Origin: Lindgomyces ingoldianus
Taxonomy: Eukaryota > Ascomycota > Dothideomycetes > Pleosporales > Lindgomycetaceae
DNA: 64,000 nt
Reading direction: 5' to 3'
Assembly (NCBI RefSeq): GCF_010093535.1
Contig: NW_022985200.1
Coordinates: forward strand, 216,107-280,106
Shown here: positions 1 through 12,170 of the stretch, one piece after another
Layout: each line of letters begins with the position of its first letter
Numbering within the stretch: the first letter of the stretch is position 1
The notes under the pieces: generated by a model
Databases searched by the model: none
What the model was told of the DNA's origin: nothing
What the model saw: only the letters and a program-made list of their open reading frames with translations
Position numbers and translations under genes: made by a program

Positions 1-1078
1 AAATCTACTTTAGAATTAAGTTATTATAATCTCTAAGCATAGCTAGACTACTAATTAGCTTAGTCTAGACTAGTTAAAGCACTTTAACGCGCATATAAAA
101 AAGTGTACTGTTAGCAGCTACTATCTACTAGTTATTAATAGCTATAAGAGCTATAACTTACTTTATTTCTAGTAATACTATAAAGATAATAAGATTATTA
201 CTATTTATATACTTTCTTACTTATTACACTTCTTATAGCTACTTAATGTAGGTTGTTTTACTTTTTTAAAGAAGGTGTATAAGCGCTAAGCTAAAAACTT
301 TATACGCAACTAGATTACTTATATTATAAAAATAAAGTTCCTACTATGCTTTAAAGTAGCCTATAATACTATAATTACTTCTAGTAATATCTAAGGAGAG
401 TTTTAAAGCGCTAGATTAGTTTCTTTTAACTTATAATAAGTTATAATAGGCTTTAATGTAAAATTGTGCACTCTATTACTACTACTACCTGTATACAACA
501 AGCTTTAGTAGTTGTAAACCCTAAGTAATACCTTAGAACTTAGGTTATAATTAATGCTTATAAAGATAAGGATTTAAAAGCATATAAATAGTTTACTAAC
601 TTTTATAGTTAAGGTGTTTAAGAAGGTCTTAAAGGGGGCAGCAATAATTATGTATAAGCTAGTGTTAGTGTAATAGAAAATTACTAAGCTTTAAGCAGCT
701 AATAAGGCTGCTACGCAACATAAATTACATAAAAAAAAGCAGATTAAGGTAAAAAAAACCTTAATAATTTAAAAAGGCCTACACTTAACAGCTCTAAAGG
801 AGTTTAGAGCGCGCAGTAATAAAAAGAAGGCAAAAAAGCAGGTGTAAGCTAAAGTAAGTAAGCTATCCTAAAGGCGCTGCAGACAGTGCAATTAGACTAG
901 GCATAACACGTGAATGTGTAAGCAAGAAGCAGAAGTAGTATCTAAATAATATTCTAGGCTGTACTGTACTATATAGTGCCAGAGCAGGTTGTTATGGGCT
1001 ATAATAGAGTTTGTTGGGGTGGGGTCTTGGCAAAAGTAAGCGACTCGGGTGTGTGAGCGACTCGCCCATGAAGTACGT
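1..1078 (+). mobile_element. 3' part of pogo/Fot1-type DNA transposon, RIPped
   Basis: This is the right-hand 1078 bp of the element that is complete at 32715-34580; base 1 corresponds to about element position 789, and no indel is needed to align the two. It holds the C-terminal half of a DDE transposase (decayed), including a zinc-knuckle spacing C-x2-C-x4-H-x4-C near position 890. It ends in the TIR that reads ...GAAGTACGT followed by the TA target. Most in-frame stops are TAG/TAA at former Gln/Arg codons. It is cut by the window edge. Confidence 0.85.
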
Positions 1079-1080
1079 TA

Positions 1081-2303
1081 GTAGTAATAGAGTGCATAAC
1101 TTTATATTAAAGCTTATTATAACCTATTATAAGTTAAAAGGAACTAATTTAGTGCTTTAAAACCTTCTTTAGATATTACTAGAAGTAATTACAGCATTAT
1201 AAGCTACTTTAAAGCATAGTAAAAACTTTATTTTTATAATATAAGTTATCTAGTTATGTATAAAGTTTTTAGCTTAGCGCCTATACACTTTTTTTAAAAA
1301 AGTAAAACAACCTACATTAAGTAGCTATAAAAAGTGTAATAAGTAAAAAAGTATATAAATAGTAATAATTTTATTATCTTTATAGTATTACTAGAAATAA
1401 AGTAAGTTATAGCTTTTATAGCTATTAATAACTAGTAGACAGTAGCTGCTAACAGTACACTTCTTTATATGCGCATTAAAGTGCTTTAACTAGTCTAGAC
1501 TAAGCTAATTAGTAGTCTAGCTACACTTAAAAATTATAATAACTTAATTTTAAAGTAGATTTTCTTTCTTATACTAGTTTAAAAAGTAGTTACTACTTTA
1601 AAAAATAATAAAAAGCAGAATAGCTTACCTTTTAGCATTAATGCTCTAAATAGCTGTTGTCTACTTCTAGTTACCTAGCTAGACAGCTTTTAGCTGTTCT
1701 TATCTCTCTAAACTTATAATAACTGCTCTAGTAGATATTTAGCCTATTATAAACCTTATTTTATTAAAGTTATACATGTTGTTATTTTAGATACTATACT
1801 TAGCTTTAATATTCTCTATAAAGTTAAACTAGCTTTAAATTACTATAAAAATTTTATAAAAAGCTTTTTTATAGTTATACTTACACTTAAACTTTACTTT
1901 AAGCTTTAGGTAACACTTAATAAACATATTAAGCTAGTTTATGCTAACATAGCCTATATTATGCTTAGCGCGTAAAGAATTAGCTATATTAGCCACAGCT
2001 ACTAGCTAGGGGGGAAATTCTCACGCATTTAGCTTAAGTATATACTAAATAATTACCTGCTTCTTATTATTATCTAGCTTTTATAAGTTAGCTATATAAT
2101 TAGCTTAGAAAAGTTATCTAGCGCGTTAGTTACTTATTATCTTTTAAAAGACTCTATAAATAGCTGCAGTGTGTTGCTTAAAAAGTGTTATGTTTTATTT
2201 AAAAGCTTAGAGCGTAAGCTGCATTTAATATTCTTTTAACACGTCTAAGTAGTGTAGTAGGGTCTTAGCAAAAGTAAGCAACTTAGGTGTGTGAGCAACT
2301 CGC
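1081..2303 (-). mobile_element. pogo/Fot1-type element, inverted, interrupted by gypsy-1
   Basis: The reverse complement matches the 5' two thirds of the pogo element (N-terminal and catalytic transposase regions); its far 3' end is missing, so it begins abruptly next to the TA of the preceding copy. The 5' TIR is split by the gypsy-1 insertion: it stops at CTCGC (2299-2303) and resumes after the second CTCGC, ending at 10062 with a TA. The copy is heavily RIPped and non-functional. Confidence 0.8.
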
Positions 2304-2908
2304 TGTTACGGTCTACGGTTGGACCAGCGTAACTCCACCGGCAGTGCTCCACAATCTAGCTGGATTGGAACAGGGCTCGCTTATGGCCCAATCGGAGGAC
2401 ACGGAGGCAGCACAGCTGCCTGCGATAATGGAAGAATGCACTATCTAATAAGACAAGGACAGATACGCGTCTGGCAAGTTAGGCAAGTTAGGACAAGCTA
2501 AGCAGAAAAGGTTTACTATTAGACTTGCAGAACTTGCGCAAGCTTGTCTTAGCACCTTTTAAACATGTATATAGTTTTTATTTTAAACACTATATAGAAA
2601 GTGTGTTTAACGTTTAGTTTATTCTTTATATAAACTAAGTAGCATTTAGCTTTCTAAAGAGCTGTAATACTATTTGTATATCTTGCACTATATATACCTC
2701 TAATCCTGTCCAACAGGACTGTTTAACCTAGCCACTATACTGCCGCACACAGGGCAAACCACAATCTAGTCACTCTATTACCCCTCTATAGCCCATTAGC
2801 CTGTACATAGGACTATACACCCTACTAGATTAGCCTCTCTTCCCTGTCCTACCTACCCTCTAGGAATACTACTAGACCTAAGTGCTTCCTAAAGCAAGGA
2901 TTGTAACA
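2304..2908 (+). repeat. 5' LTR of gypsy-1
   Basis: This 605 bp LTR begins TGTTACGG and ends TTGTAACA. Its first ~170 bp keep many C and G bases that are T or A in the 3' LTR, whereas its last ~170 bp are the more mutated version. Confidence 0.93.
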
Positions 2909-5900
2909 TTAAACACCTCCCCCTCTAAAAAGTATAACTACACAACACAACACAGACTCTAACATAGCCTACACAGCCTTATTAGGATCTACAAAAGTTC
3001 CTAGTTAAAGTAAAGCTATTCTAGCAGAACAGATTAATACAATTTAGGACAACATTAAGAAACTCTAGCAGATTAGCAAAAAAAATAAAAAAAATTAGTA
3101 AATCTCTAACAAGAAATTATAAGTCTTTACTAAAAAGTAATAAAATTATAAAATACCCCTAGACTTATAAGCCTCTAGAAGGCTACTAACCACACCTACT
3201 AAATACATAAGCTAAGAGTAGAGTTAGCAAAAGTTTAGAATATGTCTACTAAAAGATTAAGCAATACAGCTAAAAAGACTTTAAGACTAGCCTCTTTAAA
3301 GCCCTTTAAAAAATTACTAAAAGACTTCTAACTATTCTTTACTAGATGCCACCTCTACATGCAATACAACAAAGGAGCATTTTAAACTAACGCAGAAATA
3401 ATATCCTAGATAGAACTACACCTAGAAGGACCCCCTGTAATATAGTTCTAACTACACGCAGATAATTAGATAGACTTTAAAGCTAACAGCACACTACTTA
3501 ACCCTAAAATAGAGGAAGTGTTTAGTAGCCTTAAAAACTTTAAAACAGCTTTAACAGCTATCTATAAAACTTTAGACAAAAAAAGAATTATAGCTAATAA
3601 GCTAGACACTATAAAACAAGCTAATAGCATAGTACAGAACTACGCAGCCTGTTTTAGAGAACAGCTAGCTATCTGTAGATAGAGGGACTAGAAGGCTCTA
3701 TGCTGCATGTTTTATAATAGACTAAACAAACAGGTAAAGGACAAATTTATGCACATTAATAAGCTAACTACTCTTAAAGATTACATTATAAAAGCAACAA
3801 TCTATAACAATTACTATAGGGAACGCAAAAGAAAAAAAAATAAAAAGGAACTCTATAAAAACTAGAGTTTGTTCTAAAGAAAAAGAAGCTTCTATAATAT
3901 AATAAAAAACTAATAAACCTTAGTTATGCAAAGCATACACAGAGCCCCCCCCTTAAAAAGAGCTAAGTTCTAGGACGCAATAAGCTGCCTCTAATAAAGG
4001 AATAAAAAAAGTAGCTAAAAGACAAGGCCTACCTAAACTATAAAAAAGTAGGACATTTTTACTAAAATTACCTAGACTTCTAAAAGAGAGAGAATAAAGA
4101 TACTACTGTAATAATAAAAGCTATTACTACTAAATACAGCCTTACAGACAAGAAAATATTAGAAAGATTAGACAATAAACTTTACTAGCAATGTAAAGGT
4201 AACTACTCTTTAAATAACTGCTCTAAAGCGTATTAAAAGGTAGCTATTTAAAATTTTAGTAGTTTAGACATAGTGTTACAGGACCTTATAATTTTTAAAG
4301 AATATAGAGAAGAGACTTAGATCTAAAGATATAGTATAAATGTTTAAAAAGAAGAAGAACAGTTCCCTCTCTAAAACTAAACCCCTAGTACTTTAGCAAA
4401 AGAACTCTCTAAACAGTTTTAGAAGTGTAAGTGCTAGAAGTATAGTTTATAACATAACTACCTAAGTTATTGCATAGTAATGCTCTATTAAATAAATGTT
4501 AGTAATAATTACCTTATGTTTAACATTATACAACAGATAGCTAAAGTGTAATATAACATTATAAATAAAGAGAAATAATAGCAGTTTTTTACTAAAATCT
4601 AAGATTAAAAGCTAGAAGGACTAGGCAAACCTGCTAGGTTTAAAGTCCTAAGGCTAGCACTTAAAAAACCTAAGACGCTACTTCTAAGCCTTGCAATTAG
4701 CAGGAAAGCGCTAGTAATGCAGTAAAGCCACAGCTAGTGTGTACTCTGCAGGAGTAGTGCCTATGGCACTAACAACTGCTAATAGAAAAAACACCCTGTA
4801 CAGGTAGTAGAAACGCAAGAATACCCTTAGTAGACTTAAGAGAGCCCCCTTAATACCCTATATAGACTAGACAACTGTCTATACCCCTAGTACTAATGTA
4901 CACAACAATATTGTATTAAACATTAGGACTATAAACATTAAGCAGGCTAGTAGCCTACATAGAAGAAGAACTATAACAGTTGCCTATAGCAGGGAACAGC
5001 CTTAGCTTGCAAAACCACAAACTGCTACACTTGCTAAACAGCCCCTCTCTATAAGCAGAAAGAATAGACAAAGTGTAATAAATAAGATAGTTGTAAGTTC
5101 TACTACTTCTAGTAAAAAGCAGTAAGAAAAGAAAATTACTTAACCTTACACTACCTAGTTAAGGACTATAAATGTAAAGCAGCTAACTGCTATAATTAAA
5201 AACACTAGATTTATAAAGAAAAAAAGAATAAGTTTAATAATAACTTTTAAGACATTAACTTTTACCCCTTTTTAGATAAAGAAGTCCTACATAACATATT
5301 AGTTATAGTTGCTGTAGGATAAAGGACAGGACACAGTCTAACTACTACCTTTACGTACAAAGGATAGGAAGAATTAGCTCTAGTAGACAGTAAGTGCACC
5401 TTTACTACAATAGACAGAGATTAGGTAGAAAAATAAAGCATTCTATACTAAATTAAAACAGACCTGTTTAAGGTAACCCTAGCTAACACATTATTAATAG
5501 AATACAGCAAAGGATAGATTAACCTAGAAATGTATAAAAAAGACTTTAAAACCTTAAACACAAGAAACTAGAAGTCTATAAACATACTTTTATTAAAAGG
5601 TAAGTATAACGTAATTTTAGGTTACAACTAGCTTAAAACACATAACTCTGCAATTAACTAGAGAATAATAACTATAGAAACCTCTAATAACTACGCACAC
5701 ATAACCTAGTTAGCATGCTATAATAATTAATGCCTAGTCCACAAACAAGCAAAACAAGGCAGCAGTTACTACCCTAAGAAAAAAAAACCTTAAAGGTTCT
5801 CTTACTAAAAGCTAGAAGCTTAGGTTATAAGAATAATAAAAAAGAAACTAAAAAAAGTCTCTTACAAAGAACTTAAAAATAACAAAGATGTAAAATAAGT

Positions 5901-8769
5901 TAGAATCTTTTAAATTTAGAATAAAGGCAGCATCCTCTTTAAATATAAAGATTATAAAGATATGTTTAAAACGCTAGAAGATCTAGAAGAACTCCTACTA
6001 CACTAACCCTAAAATTATGCTATTAACTTAGTAAAAAACTACAACCTAAAGACCTATAGGCTTTACCCCCTAACAAGGGCACAGAAGGAGGCTCTACAGG
6101 AGTATGTTAATTAGATGTTAGCATAAGGCTATATCTAAGAAAGCTATAGCCTAGTAGCGTTAGCAGTAGTCTTTACAAAAAAAAAAGGAGGAAAAATCTG
6201 CGTTTGTTAGAATTATAGAACCCTAAATAAAAACATAATCTAAGACTAATTTCCCTTACTAATTATATAAGACATTATAAACTAACTAAAAGGAACCTAG
6301 TACTTTACAAAGTTTAACGTACAAAACAGATTTAACAAATAAGAATAAAGAAGGGAGACAAGTAGCTTACAGTGTTTAGAACTCTATAGGGACTCTATAA
6401 ACTACTAGTAATGCTGTTTAGGCTAACAAACGCCCTAGCAACATTTTAGTAAATTATTAACACAGCTCTTAACCTATATCTTAATGTCTTTACCTTAGTA
6501 TACCTAGATAACGTCCTTATCTACTTAAAAGATACCTTAAAAGATTACGTACAGAAGGTACAAAAGGTCTTAGAGCAGCTAAGAAAGTACAGACTCCACC
6601 TACAGCTCTCTAAGTGCAAATTCTATGTTGCTAAAACAGAATATTTAGAATTTATAATTAATAGTAAAGAAATAAAAATTAACCTAGCTAAAGTATAAAA
6701 GGTACTTAAATAGCTAGAACCTACTACAACTAAGAAGGTTAAAGGATTCCTTAGTCTAATAGGGTACGTTAGATAAATAATTAAAGACTACTTAAAAATT
6801 ACAATCCCTCTAACTAACGCTACTATAAAAGAACAAGCTATAGCAAAGTTTATCTAAACCCTATAAATAAATAAGGCGTTTATAGCATTAAAGCAGGCTA
6901 TAACAGCAAAACTAGTGCTAAGAATGTACAACCTGCAGTTAGATACTAAGATCCACACTAATGCATCCTTAGAAGCCAGCAGAGCCACCTTCTACTAGAA
7001 ACAGGAGGACAGCAAATAGCACCCTGTAGCTTATTATTCTGCTAAGTTTGCTAGGCCTAAAGCTAGTTATAGCATACCTAACAAAGAACTTAAAGCAATA
7101 TTAAACGCAGTTAGGGTCTAGGCTACAGAGCTACACAGGATAGCAAAACTATTCTAGATTATAACTAACTACGCAAACTTAGTTATATTTCTAACAGTAA
7201 AGAAACTCTTGCTAATGCACATAAGATAGGCTATAAAACTAGCATAGTTTAACTGTACTATTAAGCATGTTTTAGGAACGCAAAACTAGTAGGCTAATGC
7301 CCTTAGCCGCAGACCTAATTACTTTAATAAGAAAAAAAAAGAAACTAAGGAATTTACTCTCTTTAAAGAAACTAACAAAGAATAAGTCTATAATAGACCC
7401 TAACCTATAGAAGAATCCTGCATGCTTACAGCTAGTAAGCAGGGATAGAAGAACCTAATTTAGGAATACTATAAATTACTAATGTTTAGACATCTAGGGA
7501 TAGGCACCCTTTAGAAGAAGCTAAGGGCTGCTATACTACAACAAATACTAAAGATAAAGCAACTGTGCACTCAAGTGCTTAGAGAATGTAATATCTGTAA
7601 TAAGAATAACCTATAAAGACATAAAACCTACAGATACCTGCAACTAATTAAAGCCCTAAAGTTGCTATAGATAATAATTACTATAGACTTTATTACAGGC
7701 TTACCCCTGTTAAAAGAACTAGGTACAGACAGAATGTGCAATATAATTACAGTAGCACTTAATAAAACTACTAAATACCTATATACCTAGCCCTTAGAAA
7801 AAATAATAACAGCTAAGAAATTTATTTATAAATTAAAACAAAACATTATATTAGTACATAGATGCCCTTAGACTATTATCTTTAACTAAGACAAATTGTT
7901 TACTAGCAAATTCTAGAAGGCAGCTATGCAACACCTAGAAATAACACACAAGCTATCTACAGCCTATTATCTACAGATAGACAGCTAAACAGAAAGGGCA
8001 AATGCTAAAGTAGAAAAATACCTAAGGAAGTATGTTTTACACACTTAGCATAATTAGGCAGAGTGGCTCCTAATAGCGCAGCTAGCTATTAATAATGTAG
8101 AGTTAGCTACAACTAAAGAAACTCTATACAAAGCTAACTTTAGATATAACCCCTACTATAAGCTATAAGAAAATTAACCTACAGACCTACAAAAGTCTAT
8201 AGACTAGTTATTAAGCTTATAAAACATACATAAAAAGTTAGTAATAGAAGCTAAGATTAGCAGAGAAGCAATAGAGAAGTACGCAAACTAGTTATAACAG
8301 CTTAGACTAGAAATCTACCTAGAGGACTATGTGTATCTTAATACTAAGAACTTTAAAATACCCTAACCCTTAAGAAAGCTAGCAGAGAAAAAGATAAGAC
8401 TATATAAAGTCTTATAAACTTAATAAAATAATTACAAACTTAAGCTTCCTTTACATATAAAGATACACCTATAGTTTTACGTCTCTAAACTAAAAAAAGC
8501 ACCTAAGAAGATTCTCTTATCTGCATAAAAATAGAAAGACAAGGAAACTAAGTATAAAGTAAAATAAATTATTAAAGACTAAAAGAATAAGAAGGAATTC
8601 CTAGTAAAATAAAAAGAATAGCTTACTAGTAAGAACACATAGAAACTAGTTAAGAACTTGCAGAACGCGCAGTAGTTAGTACAAGCGTACCTTTAGGCTT
8701 GTCTAACAGAAACTAGCTGGGCGATAAGGCACCTATATTAAAAGGAACAGTTAACGCGTTATTACTAGA

Positions 8770-9240
8770 TAGCAGCAGCCTTTAGAGACAAGTTCTAGCT
8801 AATAAAGGTTGTAGAGGAGAATAACCCTCTACCTCTGCCTCTAGAGCTTCTATCTTGTCTAAGGAAGAGAAGTCCTTCTTTAAGTACTTTGCACAACAAG
8901 CCTCTAACAGGTCTAGTAACTTTTAAATATAATTCTGTTTAGAACACTTCTTATCTCTTGCCTTTAGTGTCTCCTAGCTTTAATGTAGCATTTCCCCTTA
9001 TAGACAAAGCTGCTCTTAATCCTAAGCTAGCTGCTTATTTAGCAGGACACAGTTCTTAGCCTGTAAGGCCTCTGTAGACTAAAGGAGTTTCTCCCTCTCC
9101 CTCTCTAAACACTCCTACGCAGTATTAGATATAAAGGCGTTGCACCTGTTATTCTTTTTTACGCATTTAACGCACCTGTCTAATAATAGAGTTAACACGC
9201 AAGACAACCCTAAAGATTAGCAAGCACTATAAGGCCTTAT
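8770..9240 (-). pseudogene. antisense Cys-rich/coiled-coil frame inside gypsy-1
   Basis: Between the chromodomain and the 3' LTR of gypsy-1 the minus strand has a decayed but coherent frame. It starts with hydrophobic residues, then a cluster DRCVKCVKKNNRCNAF (plus-strand position about 9130-9181), then a strongly charged, heptad-like stretch beginning CLEREREKLL and continuing for about 100 residues. The interruptions are mostly TAG/TAA, as expected from RIP. I do not recognise a named family with certainty; a gag- or accessory-like protein carried antisense by the retrotransposon is possible. No function is assigned. Confidence 0.5.
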
Positions 9241-9439
9241 CTTTGTCTAGTAAAAAGGATTAAAACAAAGGGCAACATAAGAATAATAGAACAAGCAAGA
9301 CTAATAAGCTATTTAGTCTAAAAAAGATAAATGTTAAAGATGCTTTCTAGTAAGTAGCTGCCTACCTTATAAATAAACCTATGCTAACACAGTTGTGTGA
9401 GCAGAGCGGCAAGGACGCCGCTAGGGAGAAGGGGCAGCG

Positions 9440-10044
9440 TGTTACAGTCTACAGTTAGACTAGCGTAACTCCACCAGCAGTGCTCTACAATCTAGCTGGA
9501 TTAGAACAGGGCTTGCTTATAGCCTAATTAGAGGACACAGAGGCAGCACAGCTGCCTGCAATAATAGAAGAATGCACTATCTAATAAGACAAGGATGGAT
9601 ACGCGTCTAGCAAGTTAGGCAAGTTAGGACAAGCTAAGCAGAAAGGGTTTACTATTAGACTTATAGAACTCACGCAAGCTTGTCTTAGCACCTTTTAAAC
9701 ATGTATATAGTTTTTGTTTTAAACACCTTATAGAAGGTGTGTTTAATATTTAGTTTATTCTTTATATAGACTAAGTAGCATTTAGCTTTTTAAAAAGCTG
9801 TAATACTATTTGTATATCTTGCACTATATATACCTCTAATCCTGTCTAACAGGACTGTTTGACCCGGCCACCATACTGCTGCACACAGGGCAAACCACGA
9901 TCTGGTCACTCTATTACCCCTCCATAGCCCATTAGCCTGTACGTAGGACTGTACACCCTACCGGATTGGCCCCTCTTCCCCGTCCTACCCACCCCCTAGG
10001 AATACCACCAGACCCGAGTGCTTCCCGAAGCAAGGATTGTAACA
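9440..10044 (+). repeat. 3' LTR of gypsy-1
   Basis: This 605 bp copy is identical in length to the 5' LTR. Its first part is RIPped (TGTTACAGTCTACAG), while its last ~180 bp are almost RIP-free (for example GACCCGGCCACC and CCCGTCCTACCCACCCC), the mirror image of the 5' LTR. Confidence 0.93.
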
Positions 10045-10064
10045 CTCGCCTGTGAAGTACGTTA

Positions 10065-10841
10065 TGCATAAGAATTTTTCTCTTAGCTAGCAGCTATAGC
10101 TAATATAGCTAATTCTTTACATGCTAAGCATAATCTAGGCTATATTAGCATAAACTAGCCTAGTATATTTATAAAGTGTTATCTAAAGCTTTAAGTAAAG
10201 TTTTAAGTATAAGTATAGTTAGTAAATATCTAGCTTAGTATAAAGCCTATTTTATTAAAGTTATACATGTTATTATTCTAAATGCTATACTTAGCTTTAA
10301 TATTCTTTATAAGGCTAAACTAGCTATAAATTACTTTAGAATTTTATAAAAAGCTTTTTTATAGTTATTCTTATACTTAAACTTTACTTTAAGCTTTAGA
10401 TAACACTTTATAGATATACTAGACTAGTTTATGCTAATATAGCCTAAATTATGCTTAGCGTGGAAAGAATTAGCTATATTAGCTACAGCTACTAGCTAAG
10501 AGAAAAATTCTTACACATATAGCTTAAGTATATGCTTAATAATTACCTACTTTTATTATTACCTAGCTTTTATAAGTTAGCTATAAAATTAGCTTATAAA
10601 AGCTATCTAGTGTGTTAGTTATTTATTATTTTTTTTAAAAGACTGTATATATAGCTGTAGCATGTTACTTTAAGTGTGTTACATTTTATTTAAAAGCCTA
10701 AAGTATAAGCTATATCTAATGTTCTTTTAGCATGTCTAAGTAGTGTTATTAGGAATGCATTAGTGTAAGAAGAGTAGTTTAGTAGGGTCTTAGCAAAAGT
10801 AAGCAACTTAGGTGTGTAAACAACTTGCCTGTAGAGTACGT
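10065..10841. mobile_element. truncated palindromic pogo derivative (foldback)
   Basis: The sequence matches the inner left arm, loop and complete right arm of the 1100 bp palindromic element seen whole at 30670-31769, with about 320 bp missing from the left end. It ends in a pogo TIR (GAGTACGT, TA follows). It is heavily RIPped. Confidence 0.7.
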
Positions 10842-10845
10842 TATA

Positions 10846-11046
10846 TGTTTGCAATAGTCACACAATAGTCAGATGGGTCGTCATCATGGTCGGATGGGTC
10901 GTCACCATAGTCGTATGCATCTCACCATGGTCTGTTGCCAAGACTCACCCACTTATTTCGCATATATATAGACTCCTACAAAGGACTCCTCTAGCAATGA
11001 ATTCAATCCAGTTCCTCATGCCTCTGGTGCTTCACATAGCTTCACA
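10846..11046 (+). repeat. left LTR of the inverted-LTR element
   Basis: This 201 bp sequence runs TG...CA with a TATA-like stretch (CATATATATAG at about 10968) and two 21 bp tandem units ((G)GATGGGTCGTC...). About 188 bp of it recur inverted at 12169-12380; the last ~13 bp (after GGTGCTT) do not. Confidence 0.75.
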
Positions 11047-11060
11047 GTTATGAGCCCGGC
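11047..11060 (+). other. putative primer-binding site, initiator tRNA-Met type
   Basis: GTTATGAGCCCGGC directly abuts the LTR terminus CACA. Ty1/copia elements in fungi and insects often prime from an internal half-tRNA whose anticodon region contains GGGCTCATAAC, which this is complementary to. The match is by eye; the host tRNA is not in the window. Confidence 0.55.
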
Positions 11061-11304
11061 AATCGCTTGCTCGTCAATCGAGCTGTTTTCAAACCTATAC
11101 TAAACAGAGCTCCTTTGACACCCTGCGTACAATTGTGACCTCTTTGTCACGCCCTACCACCTCAAAGTCGCTCTTTTGCAGCACTTTAGGTATCTTTTAA
11201 GACCAATCTTGACCTTTTGGTCTAAAGAGGCGACTCAAAGTCTCTACTTCACCAGTCGCATCAATCGCGACCTCTACAATCTCCTGAGCACGCTACCAAA
11301 GCTC

Positions 11305-11537
11305 TCGAGCACCTCAAGGACAAGCTCGTCCACCGCAAGGACAAGCTCATCCACCGCAAGGACATACTCGTCCACCTCAAGGACATATTCGTCCACCGCA
11401 AGGACAAGCTCGTCCACCGCAACGACATACTCGTCCACATCAAGGACAACCTCGTCCACATCAAGAACAACCTCGTCCACATCAAGAACAACCTCGTCCA
11501 CATCAAGAACAACCTCGTCCACCTCAAGGACAACCTC
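11305..11537. repeat. 21 bp minisatellite
   Basis: About eleven tandem copies of a 21 bp unit (CTCGTCCACCGCAAGGACAA plus one base, with variants) lie between the putative primer-binding site and the gag frame. Because the unit is a multiple of three, several frames stay open on both strands: Ser/Thr-rich SSTARTS on plus, VDEVVLD-like on minus, and an amphipathic KDKLVHR in the gag phase that ends in TAA at 11538-11540. None is clearly a protein. Confidence 0.85.
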
Positions 11538-11557
11538 TAACCAACTACGTCATAAAT

Positions 11558-12170
11558 ATGACAGACTCTGCTGATATGCTAGTCTCAAAGACTACAATTA
11601 CTCAACACAACCAATGACTGGGACCGATGGATCTACCTCCAAAAGTCAGTCGCGCAACAGCTGTTTGTATGGGAATACTGCAACCCAGAGCTCTCAGCAG
11701 CCGAGGTGAGGATACTAGGAGACGAACCAGTCGAACCAACATACGACGATCATCAATCCGGCGCTACTAAACCATCTGAAATGGATGCGAAAAACCTATC
11801 CGGCTATACCGCCGACCACAATCAATGGGAGCGCAAAATTACAGAATACAAGACCCTGCGCAAATCTCTAGCTAGGATGGGCGCAGAGATCTCTCGTACA
11901 ATCGCACTCCAGCACTACTTCTTGATTAAGGATCACAATGATGCCTACAACAAACTCGTAGCGCTCAAACGTCAACTAGCACCAACCAGCTCCAATCGCC
12001 AAAGGATACTTATAGAGCAATACCGAGCTCTTCAAAAGAAACCACGCAAGGATTTTGACGCATGGCTAAGCGAATGGCTACAAACTGTCGGGCAGTACAG
12101 AAGAGCGAATCTTCCAGATGTCCAGGGTACCCGCGCGCAAACTGACTTGCTTCGTACTATTAAGCCTTAA
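11558..12170 (+). pseudogene. Ty1/copia-type Gag, one frameshift
   Basis: An ATG at 11558 starts MTDSADMLVSKTTITQ, a typical copia Gag N-terminus. At about 11606 the frame must move by +1 to continue as TTNDWDRWIYLQKSVAQQ and on to the stop at 12168-12170, about 200 residues in all. The body (WER near residue 87, then a helical stretch, LVALKRQLAPTSSNR, RALQKKP and a Trp-rich DAWLSEWLQ segment) matches the UBN2/copia Gag pattern. No zinc knuckle or protease follows; the stop lies where the inverted LTR begins. The frame is not RIPped. The shift may be a one-base insertion or two-base deletion; a programmed +1 shift is conceivable but unsupported. Confidence 0.75.

Larger units (their letters stand above)
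2304..10044 (+). mobile_element. gypsy-1: chromodomain Ty3/gypsy retrotransposon, RIPped
   Basis: A complete 7741 bp LTR retrotransposon has LTRs 2304-2908 and 9440-10044 (605 bp each, TGTTAC...GTAACA) and target duplication CTCGC (2299-2303 and 10045-10049). A polypurine tract (GAGAAGGGGCAGCG) abuts the 3' LTR. Reading through RIP stops, the plus strand shows a gag-like region (about 3000-4700), reverse transcriptase (about 6150-6500, motif TKKKGGK then FPL and YFTK), RNase H (about 6950-7320, ending ALSRRP-like), integrase (about 7430-8400) and a C-terminal chromodomain (about 8550-8700). The order RT before integrase makes it Ty3/gypsy, and the chromodomain makes it a chromovirus. No frame is intact. 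The target was the TIR of a pogo element. Confidence 0.92.

Noticed and set aside
11261..11533. Minus-strand frames of 82-90 codons and the plus-strand 132-codon frame over the 21 bp repeat
   Set aside because: They exist because the repeat unit is a multiple of three and lacks stops; residues are low-complexity in every frame and none continues into recognisable protein.
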